Assembly: GCA_025774425.1 (NCBI GenBank)
Contig: JALGWA010000121.1
Coordinates: forward strand, 1-5,527
DNA: 5,527 nt
Direction of reading: 5' to 3'
DNA from: a bacterium
Lineage (GTDB): Bacteria; Arandabacterota; Arandabacteria; Arandabacterales; JALGWA01
The position numbers and the translations under genes are program-made. Of the stretch, positions 1-5,527 are shown piece by piece; the stretch's first letter is position 1; the number at the start of each line of letters is the position of its first letter. Below the pieces are notes generated by a model. That model saw only the letters and a program-made list of their open reading frames with translations, searched no databases and had not been told where the DNA came from.

Positions 1-2776
1 CGACTACGGTCCACTCGTCGCCCGGCGGCACCCGGAACACCGCCTCGCCCTTGGTCGGGTTGAAAAGCACCAGCACCTCGTTCCAGGCATCCCCGGAGTT
101 GCCCCTGGAGAGTACGTAGCCGACGCACCCGGGCGGCACGGGCAGGCCCAGGTCGTCGTCGAGGAACTTGAGGTTGGCTTCGACTTCCTCGCGCGTCTTC
201 ATCCGGAAGATGGGATGGGCCTTGCGGAGGGCGATGAGGCCCTTGTAGTACTCGTAAATGTCCATGTTGTCCATCTTCCACTGCCACTGGATGGCGTTGA
301 TGGCGTCGGGCTTGTTGTAGGAGTTGTCGTCGCCCTGCTTGGTCCTCAGAATCTCCTGGCCGCCTTGGATGAAGGGTATCCCCTGGGACGTGAAGATCAG
401 GACGGCTCCCATCTTGTCCATCCTCTTCCGGTCGCTGTCGCTTATCCGGCGGTCGTCCTGGGTGGTGATGACGAGCCTGTCCCAGAAGGTCCTGTTGTCA
501 TGGCTGGCCACGTAGTTGATCGACTCGGTGGGATGCAGCGTGAAATCGTTGATCCCGCCCTCGATGCCCTTCTTGATCCCCTCGACGTTAACGGCCTTCT
601 GAACGAAACCGGGATTGAGGTCGAAGACGCCTCCCTTGATGGCATCCCGGAAATGGTCGTTGAAAACGGCGAATCCCTTGCCCTTCTGGGCGCCCTTGGT
701 CATCGGGGTGATGGGGGTGTCGCCGCCGGTCCACGGCTCGCCGTAGATGATGATCTCGGGGTTCAAGGCCTTGAGCTCCCTGACGATCTCCTCGATCGTC
801 TCCATGTCGATCAGGCCCATCAGGTCGAACCTGAAACCGTCGACCTTGTATTCGGTCACCCAGTACTTCAACGACTCGAGGATGAACTTCCGCATCATCG
901 GCGCCTCGGTGCGCGTCTCGTTGCCCGTCCCCGAGCCGTTCCAGTACGAGCCGTCGTCCTTGTATCTGTAATAGTAGCCCGGCACCAAGCCCTCGAAGGA
1001 ATAGATCTTGTCGGGCCTGTACTCGGCCGTGTGGTTGTACACGACGTCCATGACGACCTTGATGCCGTTCCTGTGGAGCGCGTCCACGAGAAGCTTGAAC
1101 TCCTCGACCCGCTTGGCGTTGTACGTCTCGGTCGCGTACCACCCGTCGGGCGAGTTGAAGTGCACCGGCATGTAGCCCCAGTTGTAGCGCTCGGAGGACT
1201 CGTCGTTCTCGAAATCCTGTATGGGCAGGAGATGGACGACGTTGACGCCGAGGTCGACGAGATGGTCGAGACCCGTCTCCACTATCTCGGGCGTTCCGGT
1301 GAGGAGGGTGCCCCTCTCGGTGAATCCGAGGAACTTGCCCTTGTTCCTCGCGCCGGAGCGTTCGTCGATCGTGAAGTCGCGCACGTGGATCTCGTAGATC
1401 ACGGCCTCGCTCATATCGAAACTGGGCGGGTCGGCCACCGGCGTATCGTCGGTGAAGATCAGCGTCCTGCCGTTATGCGACGAGTTGCACTTGGCGTACG
1501 GCTCGATGACCTCATGACCCAGCCCCGGGTCCCAGCCCTCCGCCAGAATGGTGTAATAGGTGCCCTTGGCGTCGCCCGGCAGCACGACCTCCCACACGCC
1601 GCCTTCGGTGTAGTGCATCTCGTACGGCTTCGACCTGCCGCCCTGCTGATAGGCGTAAAGCAGCGCCGTGACCTTGGTGGCCGTCGGCGCGAAAACGCGT
1701 ATCGTCGTCTTCTCGGGCGTATAGATGGCGCCGAGCTCCTTGTCGGAGTAAAACTCGGGAAGGTCGAGAATGCCGCGGTAGGTCAGATTGGCGGGTTTGA
1801 AACCCTCGACCTCGACCGTGTAGAGCGGAATCGGGTCCTTCCTCACGTCGAGTTCCCTGCCGATCGTGACGCCTACGAGGTAGACCGAACCCTTGCGCGG
1901 CGGCACCTCGCGCACGGCCGTTATCGGGATCGCGTTTCCCGCCTCGTCCTTTATGGCGAACCTCTCGGGCACGAGGGCGTCGGCGTCGAGCACGGTGGAC
2001 AGGGACAGCGTCACGACGCTCTTGTCGTCGACGAAGGCGCCCAGGATCCTCGGCGTGATGTCCGGCACTTCCTTGAAGAGATCCGGCTCCCCGGCCAGGA
2101 TCCAGACTTCGTCCCCGAGGAAGGGATACCAGATGCGGTCGGGCCCGTCCTTGTCCACCCAGTTGCCGTACTTGGGCAGCAGGCCGACCTGCGTGCCGTT
2201 GCCGTACCCGGCGGGATCGACGGTGAAGATGAGGCCGTAGTCATCCGTCCCCGACGGCATGATTTCATGAGAGTCCTTGTCGGTCGCGTCGTCCCAGGTC
2301 CAGAGCGTCCAGCCGTCGTAGTCACCGCGGGGCCTGTGATAATGCACGGTGATGGATTCCACACGTTTCTCCACCATCATCTCCTCACCTGGCTTGCTCG
2401 TGAAAAGCTCGGGGTAGCCCTGGATTATCCAGACCTCGTCACCCATGTCGGCCCTCCAGATGCGGTCCGGCGGGTCCTTGCTCACCCAGTCCTTGAACTT
2501 GGGCAGAAGGCCTATCGCCAGCCCCTTGCCGTAGTCCGACTTGTCGACCTGGAAGATGAGCCCGAAGTCGTCGTCACCCTTGCGCTCGAGCTCTTTCGAG
2601 GCCTGTCCCGTGTCGGCGTCCCAGGTCCAGAGCGTCCAGCCGCCGTACTCGCCGTCGAAACGGTGGTAGTGAACCACGACGGCATCCCCCTGGGAACGGG
2701 CCGCGGGCGCAACCAGCATGAGCGCCAGCACGAAGAACATGATGAGAACGCCCGGTCTTCCCTGCATATGTTTCAT
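1..2776 (-). CDS. pulA: Secreted type I pullulanase (GH13_14) with tandem CBM41 modules, 3' end cut by window
   Basis: The enzyme should hydrolyse alpha-1,6 branch links in pullulan, starch and glycogen outside the cytoplasm. The window shows 925 codons from ATG 2776 with no stop. Residues 1-29 form a signal peptide with a basic start, a hydrophobic core and probable cleavage after ARS; there is no lipobox. Two CBM41 modules follow (about 33-129 and 142-238), then a beta domain (about 239-335), a CBM48-like domain (about 340-440) and the GH13 barrel (about 455-870), then the start of the C-terminal beta domain. Seen motifs: YNWGYMP 531-537, DVVYNHT 577-583, nucleophile D651 in GFRFD, acid/base E680 in YGEPW, and D760 in SHDN. 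The order matches Thermotoga maritima PulA, which has one CBM41; by that comparison only about 40 residues are missing. ATG 2776 is chosen because AGGAGG lies 6 nt upstream. The oddities are the doubled CBM41 and Met at the usual Asp of YNWGYDP. Identification is very secure; the symbol is by family. Confidence 0.97.
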   Translation of the reverse strand, partial: MKHMQGRPGVLIMFFVLALMLVAPAARSQGDAVVVHYHRFDGEYGGWTLWTWDADTGQASKELERKGDDDFGLIFQVDKSDYGKGLAIGLLPKFKDWVSKDPPDRIWRADMGDEVWIIQGYPELFTSKPGEEMMVEKRVESITVHYHRPRGDYDGWTLWTWDDATDKDSHEIMPSGTDDYGLIFTVDPAGYGNGTQVGLLPKYGNWVDKDGPDRIWYPFLGDEVWILAGEPDLFKEVPDITPRILGAFVDDKSVVTLSLSTVLDADALVPERFAIKDEAGNAIPITAVREVPPRKGSVYLVGVTIGRELDVRKDPIPLYTVEVEGFKPANLTYRGILDLPEFYSDKELGAIYTPEKTTIRVFAPTATKVTALLYAYQQGGRSKPYEMHYTEGGVWEVVLPGDAKGTYYTILAEGWDPGLGHEVIEPYAKCNSSHNGRTLIFTDDTPVADPPSFDMSEAVIYEIHVRDFTIDERSGARNKGKFLGFTERGTLLTGTPEIVETGLDHLVDLGVNVVHLLPIQDFENDESSERYNWGYMPVHFNSPDGWYATETYNAKRVEEFKLLVDALHRNGIKVVMDVVYNHTAEYRPDKIYSFEGLVPGYYYRYKDDGSYWNGSGTGNETRTEAPMMRKFILESLKYWVTEYKVDGFRFDLMGLIDMETIEEIVRELKALNPEIIIYGEPWTGGDTPITPMTKGAQKGKGFAVFNDHFRDAIKGGVFDLNPGFVQKAVNVEGIKKGIEGGINDFTLHPTESINYVASHDNRTFWDRLVITTQDDRRISDSDRKRMDKMGAVLIFTSQGIPFIQGGQEILRTKQGDDNSYNKPDAINAIQWQWKMDNMDIYEYYKGLIALRKAHPIFRMKTREEVEANLKFLDDDLGLPVPPGCVGYVLSRGNSGDAWNEVLVLFNPTKGEAVFRVPPGDEWTVV
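2063..2353 (-). other. Second CBM41 starch-binding module of the pullulanase
   Basis: Residues about 142-238 repeat the first module at an offset of exactly 109 residues (VHYHR at 144-148 against 35-39). The probable ligand residues W159, W161, K209 and D213 are retained, so both modules look competent to bind glucan. Similarity is high around GGWTLWTW, where the DNA is identical for 26 bases, and lower elsewhere. This indicates an internal duplication followed by divergence. Confidence 0.9.
2290..2315 (+). repeat. 26-bp direct repeat, copy in second CBM41
   Basis: These 26 bases are identical to 2617-2642, at a distance of 327 bp (109 codons). They encode the tryptophan-rich GWTLWTWD core of the CBM41 module. 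The repeat is the most conserved part of the intragenic domain duplication; synonymous sites are identical too, so it could also be a site for recombination that removes or adds a module. Confidence 0.9.
2390..2680 (-). other. First CBM41 starch-binding module of the pullulanase
   Basis: Residues about 33-129 begin with VVVHYHRF and contain GGWTLWTW. CBM41 modules bind alpha-glucans such as amylose, pullulan and glycogen. The residues usually used for binding are present: W50 and W52 in the LWTW segment, and K100 and D104 in SKDPPDR. The module ends in a typical DEVWIIQG strand. Its position directly after the signal peptide is normal for the family. Confidence 0.9.
2617..2642 (+). repeat. 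26-bp direct repeat, copy in first CBM41
   Basis: This is the partner of 2290-2315, identical over all 26 bases. It lies in the part of the first CBM41 that encodes the paired binding tryptophans. Surrounding sequence differs at many synonymous and non-synonymous positions. Confidence 0.9.
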
Positions 2777-2782
2777 CCTTCT

Positions 2783-2788
2783 CCTCCT
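2783..2788 (-). promoter_or_regulatory. Consensus ribosome binding site of the pullulanase
   Basis: Read on the minus strand this is a perfect AGGAGG, 6 nt before ATG 2776, inside a longer purine run (GAGGAGGAGAAGG). It decides for ATG 2776 over the in-frame ATG at 2767. A weaker AAGGA does lie 8 nt before the latter, so minor initiation three codons later is possible without affecting the signal peptide. Confidence 0.85.
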
Positions 2789-2819
2789 CGGCATACGGTC
2801 CGGTGACACGGGCCCGCGG

Positions 2820-2837
2820 AGACCGGTCGTCCGGTCT
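2820..2837 (-). other. Hairpin in the pullulanase 5' leader
   Basis: On the minus strand AGACCGG and CCGGTCT form a perfect 7-bp stem around a 4-nt ACGA loop. Flanking GGCC segments (around 2811-2814 and 2841-2844) could extend it across an internal loop. It lies in the predicted leader of about 80 nt, between the promoter and the ribosome binding site. No T-tract follows, so it does not look like an intrinsic terminator. A role in mRNA stability, or as a DNA-level inverted repeat bound by a regulator, is possible but is inference. Confidence 0.6.
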
Positions 2838-2864
2838 ACAGGCCATACCGGGTTACACTCCGGC

Positions 2865-2893
2865 ATGATAACCTCCCCGCCCGAATCACTCAA
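2865..2893 (-). promoter_or_regulatory. Sigma70-type promoter for the pullulanase
   Basis: On the minus strand the -35 is TTGAGT (2888-2893, four of six consensus bases) and the -10 is TATCAT (2865-2870, five of six), with a 17-bp spacer. An A-rich stretch (TTAAAAATG) lies directly upstream of the -35 and stands out in the GC-rich surroundings, like an UP element. Transcription would start near 2858, giving a leader of about 82 nt. The same two hexamers and spacing precede the neighbouring gene at 4789-4817. Confidence 0.7.
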
Positions 2894-2950
2894 CATTTTT
2901 AACACCGGGGCGCGCGCGGCCGTTCCGGGGGGAGCGCCGCCGGCCCAGCG

Positions 2951-2968
2951 GGGACGGCGCGGCGTCCC
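2951..2968 (-). other. GC-rich inverted repeat downstream of the sulfatase-like gene
   Basis: A perfect 6-bp stem (GGGACG / CGTCCC) with a 6-nt loop lies 27 bp after the stop codon at 2995-2997. It could slow transcription or protect the 3' end of the message. No T-run follows on the minus strand, so it is not a canonical intrinsic terminator. In sequence this rich in G and C such a stem can arise by chance. Confidence 0.3.
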
Positions 2969-2994
2969 GGGCGAATTCGCGGCGTCCACCGGGT

Positions 2995-4767
2995 CTATTG
3001 AATGTATCCAAGGGCCCTCAGCGACCGTATCTCCTCTTCCGTCAACACGGCCCCGGCAGGCCGGCTCCGGGTCGCCCCACCGGGCAGCCACCAGATATGG
3101 GCCGCCGGCGTCCGGGACTCCCGATGCGCCTGGAAACTCGACGGCAGGCCGGTCACGTCCTCCCTCGACAGCACTATGCCGCCATCTGCGATCCTCATGC
3201 TCCCGGTCCTGCCGCAATACACCTCTTCGAGACCTTCCGGAGCGTCACAGGCCAGACGAAGCACCACGCGGGCTTCCGGCGGCTCGACCGTGAAAAGCAG
3301 CACGTGGAGCCCGGCCGGCTTTCCCTCTATCTCCAGCCACTTGCGGGACTCGTCGAGCACGTAACTCACGGAGCCGCTCCTGGTGAGCTGCTCCACGCCG
3401 GAGATCGCGCCCCCGTCGAGAACGTCCAGCCTCGCCCTGAAGTCATGTGCCCCCGGTCCGCCGGTCAGGCCGAAGCGCCATCCGCCCCAGGCGGCCCCGG
3501 GGAGGGATTCCAACATGTCGAGAAGCGAAGAGGCCTCGCGGACATCCTGTCCGAAGAGGTTGCGGGTCTCGCCCGGATCCCGCTCGAGGTCGTAGATCTC
3601 GACGAGCGCGGTCGCAGGTTCGATTATCACCTTGTAGTCCAGCGTCCTCAGGCACTTGGTCTGCAGCGTCTTGATCAGGCCGTTCTCGGCGTATGCGACA
3701 TGCGCCGGCAGCACACTTCCCTCGTCCTCGGGCGGCTTGCCCCGCAGCACGGGCAGCAGGCTGACGCCCACGCGCTTCCCCGGGTCGCGCGCGCCCGTGA
3801 TATCCACCACGGTCGGGAGCAGGTCCACCAGCCTGACCTGCGACGCTATCCTCCGGCCGCGCGGGAACCTCTCCGGCCACGCCATGATCAGGGGCACCTT
3901 GAGCACTTCGTCGTACACGTTTGCGCCGTGGCTGTTGACACCGTGCTCCCAGAACGCGTCGCCGTGGTCGGCCGTGATGATGATCACGGTGTTGTCGCGG
4001 ATTCCCCGCTCGTCCAGCGCGGCGAGGACGCGCCGGAGCGAATCATCAACATAGCGGATGCAGCCGTCGTAGAGAAGCCGGGTGCACTCGATCGCCTGCC
4101 GGCTGGGCCGCCCGCTTTCATCCCTCCACCCGCGCCGCTTGCCCGAGAGGGGGTCCGGGTCCGACTCGCGCCTGACCAGGCCGAGATACTCGGCCGGCGG
4201 CGTGTAGGGCTGATGGACGTCGAAGTAATGCAGCAACATGAAGAAGGGCTCGGGAAGTTCCCTGACGTACTCTATCGCATCATCTGTGGTCTCCGCGGCG
4301 TCCCGGCCGCCCTTCGGGGCCCGGCTCACCTCCTGGAACCCCCTCAGCACCCCGAAGCGCCCGCCCAACCCGATCATGTTTATCAGGCAGACCGTGCTGT
4401 AGCCCTGCTCGGTCAGAATCTCGGGAAGCGTCACGATGCTCTCGGGCATGACCGCGGCCCAGTCGTTGACGCCGTGCTGGAAGGGATACATGGACGCGAG
4501 AAAACTCGAAAACGACGCCTTGGTCCAAGGGGCCGCCGTTATCGCCGTCTCGAACAGCACGCCGTTCTCCGCTACGGCGTCGATCACCGGCGAGGTCGGG
4601 CGATCATGGCCGTAGCAGCCGAGGTGGTCCGCCCTGAGGGCGTCGATGACCACGAGCATGAAGTTCGGGCGGGCGGCCTCCTCCGGCTGGCCGCAGCAGA
4701 GCAGCACCGCCGCCGACACGGAGAGGAGCACGCACACGCGGCCCGGCCGCCCGAGACGGGTTTTCAT
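2995..4767 (-). CDS. Exported sulfatase-family (alkaline phosphatase superfamily) hydrolase without formylglycine residue
   Basis: The 590-residue product has a basic N-terminus and a hydrophobic core (about 10-25) ending LLCCGQ. It is therefore exported, and could be a lipoprotein, although Leu or Cys before the cysteine fits the lipobox poorly. The sulfatase fold covers about 35-415: D42 in VVIDALRADHLGCYG, APWTKAS at 79-85, LLHYFDVHQPYTPP at 178-191, TADHGD 265-270, EHG 274-276, VPLI 291-294 and IYDLERDPGETRNL at 391-404. T82 occupies the position of the catalytic Cys/Ser, so formylglycine cannot form there. Residues about 425-555 are an unassigned, probably beta-rich extension, and the end LTEEEIRSLRALGYIQ is typical of the family. 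A phosphodiesterase, phosphotransferase or other sulfatase-like role is more likely than classical sulfate-ester hydrolysis; the substrate is unknown. ATG 4767 is preferred over GTG 4782 because GGAG lies 9 nt upstream and transcription is predicted to begin near 4782. Confidence 0.92.
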   Translation of the reverse strand: MKTRLGRPGRVCVLLSVSAAVLLCCGQPEEAARPNFMLVVIDALRADHLGCYGHDRPTSPVIDAVAENGVLFETAITAAPWTKASFSSFLASMYPFQHGVNDWAAVMPESIVTLPEILTEQGYSTVCLINMIGLGGRFGVLRGFQEVSRAPKGGRDAAETTDDAIEYVRELPEPFFMLLHYFDVHQPYTPPAEYLGLVRRESDPDPLSGKRRGWRDESGRPSRQAIECTRLLYDGCIRYVDDSLRRVLAALDERGIRDNTVIIITADHGDAFWEHGVNSHGANVYDEVLKVPLIMAWPERFPRGRRIASQVRLVDLLPTVVDITGARDPGKRVGVSLLPVLRGKPPEDEGSVLPAHVAYAENGLIKTLQTKCLRTLDYKVIIEPATALVEIYDLERDPGETRNLFGQDVREASSLLDMLESLPGAAWGGWRFGLTGGPGAHDFRARLDVLDGGAISGVEQLTRSGSVSYVLDESRKWLEIEGKPAGLHVLLFTVEPPEARVVLRLACDAPEGLEEVYCGRTGSMRIADGGIVLSREDVTGLPSSFQAHRESRTPAAHIWWLPGGATRSRPAGAVLTEEEIRSLRALGYIQ

Positions 4768-4775
4768 CGACTGTC

Positions 4776-4788
4776 GCTCCACAGGAGC
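4776..4788 (-). other. Short inverted repeat at the predicted transcription start of the sulfatase-like gene
   Basis: GCTCC and GGAGC form a perfect 5-bp stem around a 3-nt loop, between the -10 hexamer and ATG 4767. One arm contains the GGAG ribosome binding site. If transcription begins upstream of about 4785, the site could be partly hidden in a hairpin; if it begins near 4782, only the DNA repeat matters. It is short and may be chance. Confidence 0.3.
4777..4780 (-). promoter_or_regulatory. Ribosome binding site of the sulfatase-like gene
   Basis: GGAG (minus strand) lies 9 nt before ATG 4767. No comparable site precedes the in-frame GTG at 4782, which also coincides with the predicted transcription start. 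The start at 4767 gives MKTR followed by the hydrophobic signal segment, a normal export signal. Confidence 0.65.
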
Positions 4789-4817
4789 ATGATACGGCCC
4801 CGGCGGTGTAAACTCAA
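4789..4817 (-). promoter_or_regulatory. Sigma70-type promoter for the sulfatase-like gene
   Basis: On the minus strand TTGAGT (4812-4817) and TATCAT (4789-4794) are separated by 17 bp. These are the same hexamers, spacing and following GC as upstream of the pullulanase. Transcription would start near 4782, leaving a leader of only about 15 nt before ATG 4767, just enough for its ribosome binding site. No promoter of similar quality was seen for the divergent plus-strand gene in this 158-bp interval. Confidence 0.7.
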
Positions 4818-4870
4818 ACCCAATCGCGCCGCCCCCGTGTCCCCGTCCCGCCGCGAATCATCTCAAAGGA

Positions 4871-4888
4871 TCCGCCGATTCCGCCGAT
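4871..4888 (+). repeat. Tandem 9-bp direct repeat in the divergent intergenic region
   Basis: TCCGCCGAT occurs twice with no gap (4871-4879 and 4880-4888). It lies 38-55 bp before the methyltransferase ATG and about 55 bp upstream of the -35 of the sulfatase-like gene. It could be a paired binding site for a regulator or simple slippage; the sequence cannot decide. Confidence 0.6.
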
Positions 4889-4911
4889 AAGACAGCCGGT
4901 GGCCTCCGGAC

Positions 4912-4915
4912 GGAG
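4912..4915 (+). promoter_or_regulatory. Ribosome binding site of the methyltransferase gene
   Basis: GGAG lies 10 nt before ATG 4926 and supports that start over the upstream in-frame GTG at 4899. CTCC at 4904-4907 could pair with it around a 4-nt loop, but the stem has only four pairs, so sequestration is doubtful. Confidence 0.5.
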
Positions 4916-4925
4916 ACGGTATGAG

Positions 4926-5527
4926 ATGAGCGGTGACAGCCGAGACAGCCGGGCATCGGCGGCGACGCTCCTCCGGCGCGGTCGAGGGCCGAACGCGGCG
5001 GACGCCGGGCGGGCCGTCTGCCCGGTATGCGGAGAGCACGCCGATCTCGTGGTGCGCAGGGTGATGTGGCCCGAGCTCATCGATGCATGGGGCATCTCCC
5101 CCAGGTGGGTGCGCTACTTCGACAGCCGCGAGGGCACCAAGTGCGCGGAATGCGGGGTCTCCCTGCGGGCGAGGCACCTCGCGTCGGCGCTGCTCGACGC
5201 GGGCTACAGGCTCTGCCGCGTGCGCGCCCCCGATCTCGGGCGGCTCATCTCCCATCCGGAGTTCGCGCGGCTGCACGTCGCCGAGATAAACTCCGCCGCG
5301 GGGCTGCACCGGTACCTCAAGGGCCTGCCGGGGCTCTGCTACTCCGAGTACGGCGGCAAGCCGGGCGTGCCGTCGGAGGACCTCATGGCGCTCTCCTATC
5401 CCGATGCGTGCTTCGACCTCGTCATCACGTCGGACACGCTCGAGCACGTCCCTGACGTCGCCGCGGCCCTGGGGGAGATCCGCCGCGTCTTGAGACCCAA
5501 CGGATACCACGTCTTCACCGTTCCGGT
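4926..5527 (+). CDS. Class I SAM-dependent methyltransferase with N-terminal Cys4 zinc-ribbon-like segment, 3' end cut by window
   Basis: Two hundred codons are visible before the right edge. Residues 32-76 hold CPVC (C32, C35) and CAEC (C73, C76), a probable zinc-binding Cys4 pair. The methyltransferase part includes SEDLMALSYPD (150-160), FDLVITSDTLEHVPD (163-177, the motif resembling Methyltransf_11 proteins) and EIRRVLRPNGYHVFTVP (184-200). The usual glycine-rich motif I (VLDIGCGxG) is not seen; the segment near AEINSAAGLHRYLKGLPGL (119-137) stands where it should be. Similar proteins occur among sugar- and cell-surface-related methyltransferases, but no substrate can be named. There is no signal peptide, so it is cytoplasmic. 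ATG 4926 has GGAG 10 nt upstream; an in-frame GTG at 4899 lacks a site and the frame is open further upstream. The gene is transcribed away from the sulfatase-like gene, so a functional link is not implied. Confidence 0.88.
   Translation, partial: MSGDSRDSRASAATLLRRGRGPNAADAGRAVCPVCGEHADLVVRRVMWPELIDAWGISPRWVRYFDSREGTKCAECGVSLRARHLASALLDAGYRLCRVRAPDLGRLISHPEFARLHVAEINSAAGLHRYLKGLPGLCYSEYGGKPGVPSEDLMALSYPDACFDLVITSDTLEHVPDVAAALGEIRRVLRPNGYHVFTVP

Noticed and set aside
215..2806. 863-codon open frame on the plus strand
   Set aside because: It lies antisense to the pullulanase, which has complete catalytic motifs, a signal peptide and a consensus ribosome binding site. The antisense product is a low-complexity Val/Leu/Arg/Gly/Asp-rich sequence with no recognisable domain, as expected from GC-rich codons read in reverse.
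2896..2900. TTTTT run as a plus-strand terminator
   Set aside because: No hairpin lies directly before it, and no plus-strand gene ends there. Its complement is better explained as the A-rich element upstream of the pullulanase -35.
2971..2980. 10-bp palindrome GCGAATTCGC
   Set aside because: It is short, isolated, not repeated elsewhere in the window and not placed at a promoter; chance is sufficient.
4768..4782. GTG at 4782 as start of the sulfatase-like gene
   Set aside because: No ribosome binding site precedes it and it falls at the predicted transcription start; ATG 4767 has GGAG at 9 nt.
2998..4890. 630-codon open frame on the plus strand
   Set aside because: It is antisense to the sulfatase-like gene and covers it almost exactly. 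The product is rich in Arg, Pro, His and Gly with no motif, and the frame follows from strong third-position GC bias on the other strand.
5027..5455. 142-codon open frame on the plus strand inside the methyltransferase gene
   Set aside because: It is in a different frame from the methyltransferase and its product is an Arg/Ala-rich shadow with no domain.
4863..5510. 215-codon open frame on the minus strand opposite the methyltransferase
   Set aside because: The plus strand encodes clear methyltransferase motifs over the same bases with a ribosome binding site; the minus-strand product has no recognisable motif.

Overview
This is a GC-rich bacterial window. It has strong purine-rich Shine-Dalgarno sites, sigma70-like promoter hexamers, and coding regions dominated by G/C-ending codons with frequent AGG arginine codons. 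There are no RNA genes, mobile elements or CRISPR repeats. The lineage cannot be fixed from sequence alone. A secreted Thermotoga-like type I pullulanase beside a sulfatase-fold exported protein would fit a heterotrophic Gram-negative or deep-branching uncultured lineage, but that is inference.

Layout: two genes lie on the minus strand and one on the plus strand. (1) Positions 1-2776 (minus) hold a nearly complete secreted type I pullulanase. It has a signal peptide, two tandem CBM41 modules, a linking beta domain, a CBM48-like domain and a GH13_14 catalytic barrel with every catalytic residue present; only the last few dozen residues lie off the left edge. (2) Positions 2777-2994 are an intergenic stretch with the pullulanase promoter, a leader hairpin and a consensus ribosome binding site. 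(3) Positions 2995-4767 (minus) encode an exported alkaline-phosphatase-superfamily 'sulfatase' that lacks the formylglycine cysteine/serine and has threonine there, so it is probably not a classical sulfatase. (4) Positions 4768-4925 are a divergent intergenic region. (5) From 4926 to the right edge (plus) is the first part of a class I SAM-dependent methyltransferase with an N-terminal zinc-ribbon-like Cys4 segment and no classical glycine-rich motif I.

The most useful regulatory observation is that the two minus-strand genes have identical promoter hexamers (TTGAGT, 17-bp spacer, TATCAT, then GC). They may be separate transcripts with related control rather than one operon. Long open frames antisense to both minus-strand genes are shadows of GC-rich coding sequence. 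I found no convincing undescribed multi-gene system. The non-formylglycine sulfatase homologue, the paired promoters and the pullulanase leader hairpin are the points that most deserve follow-up.
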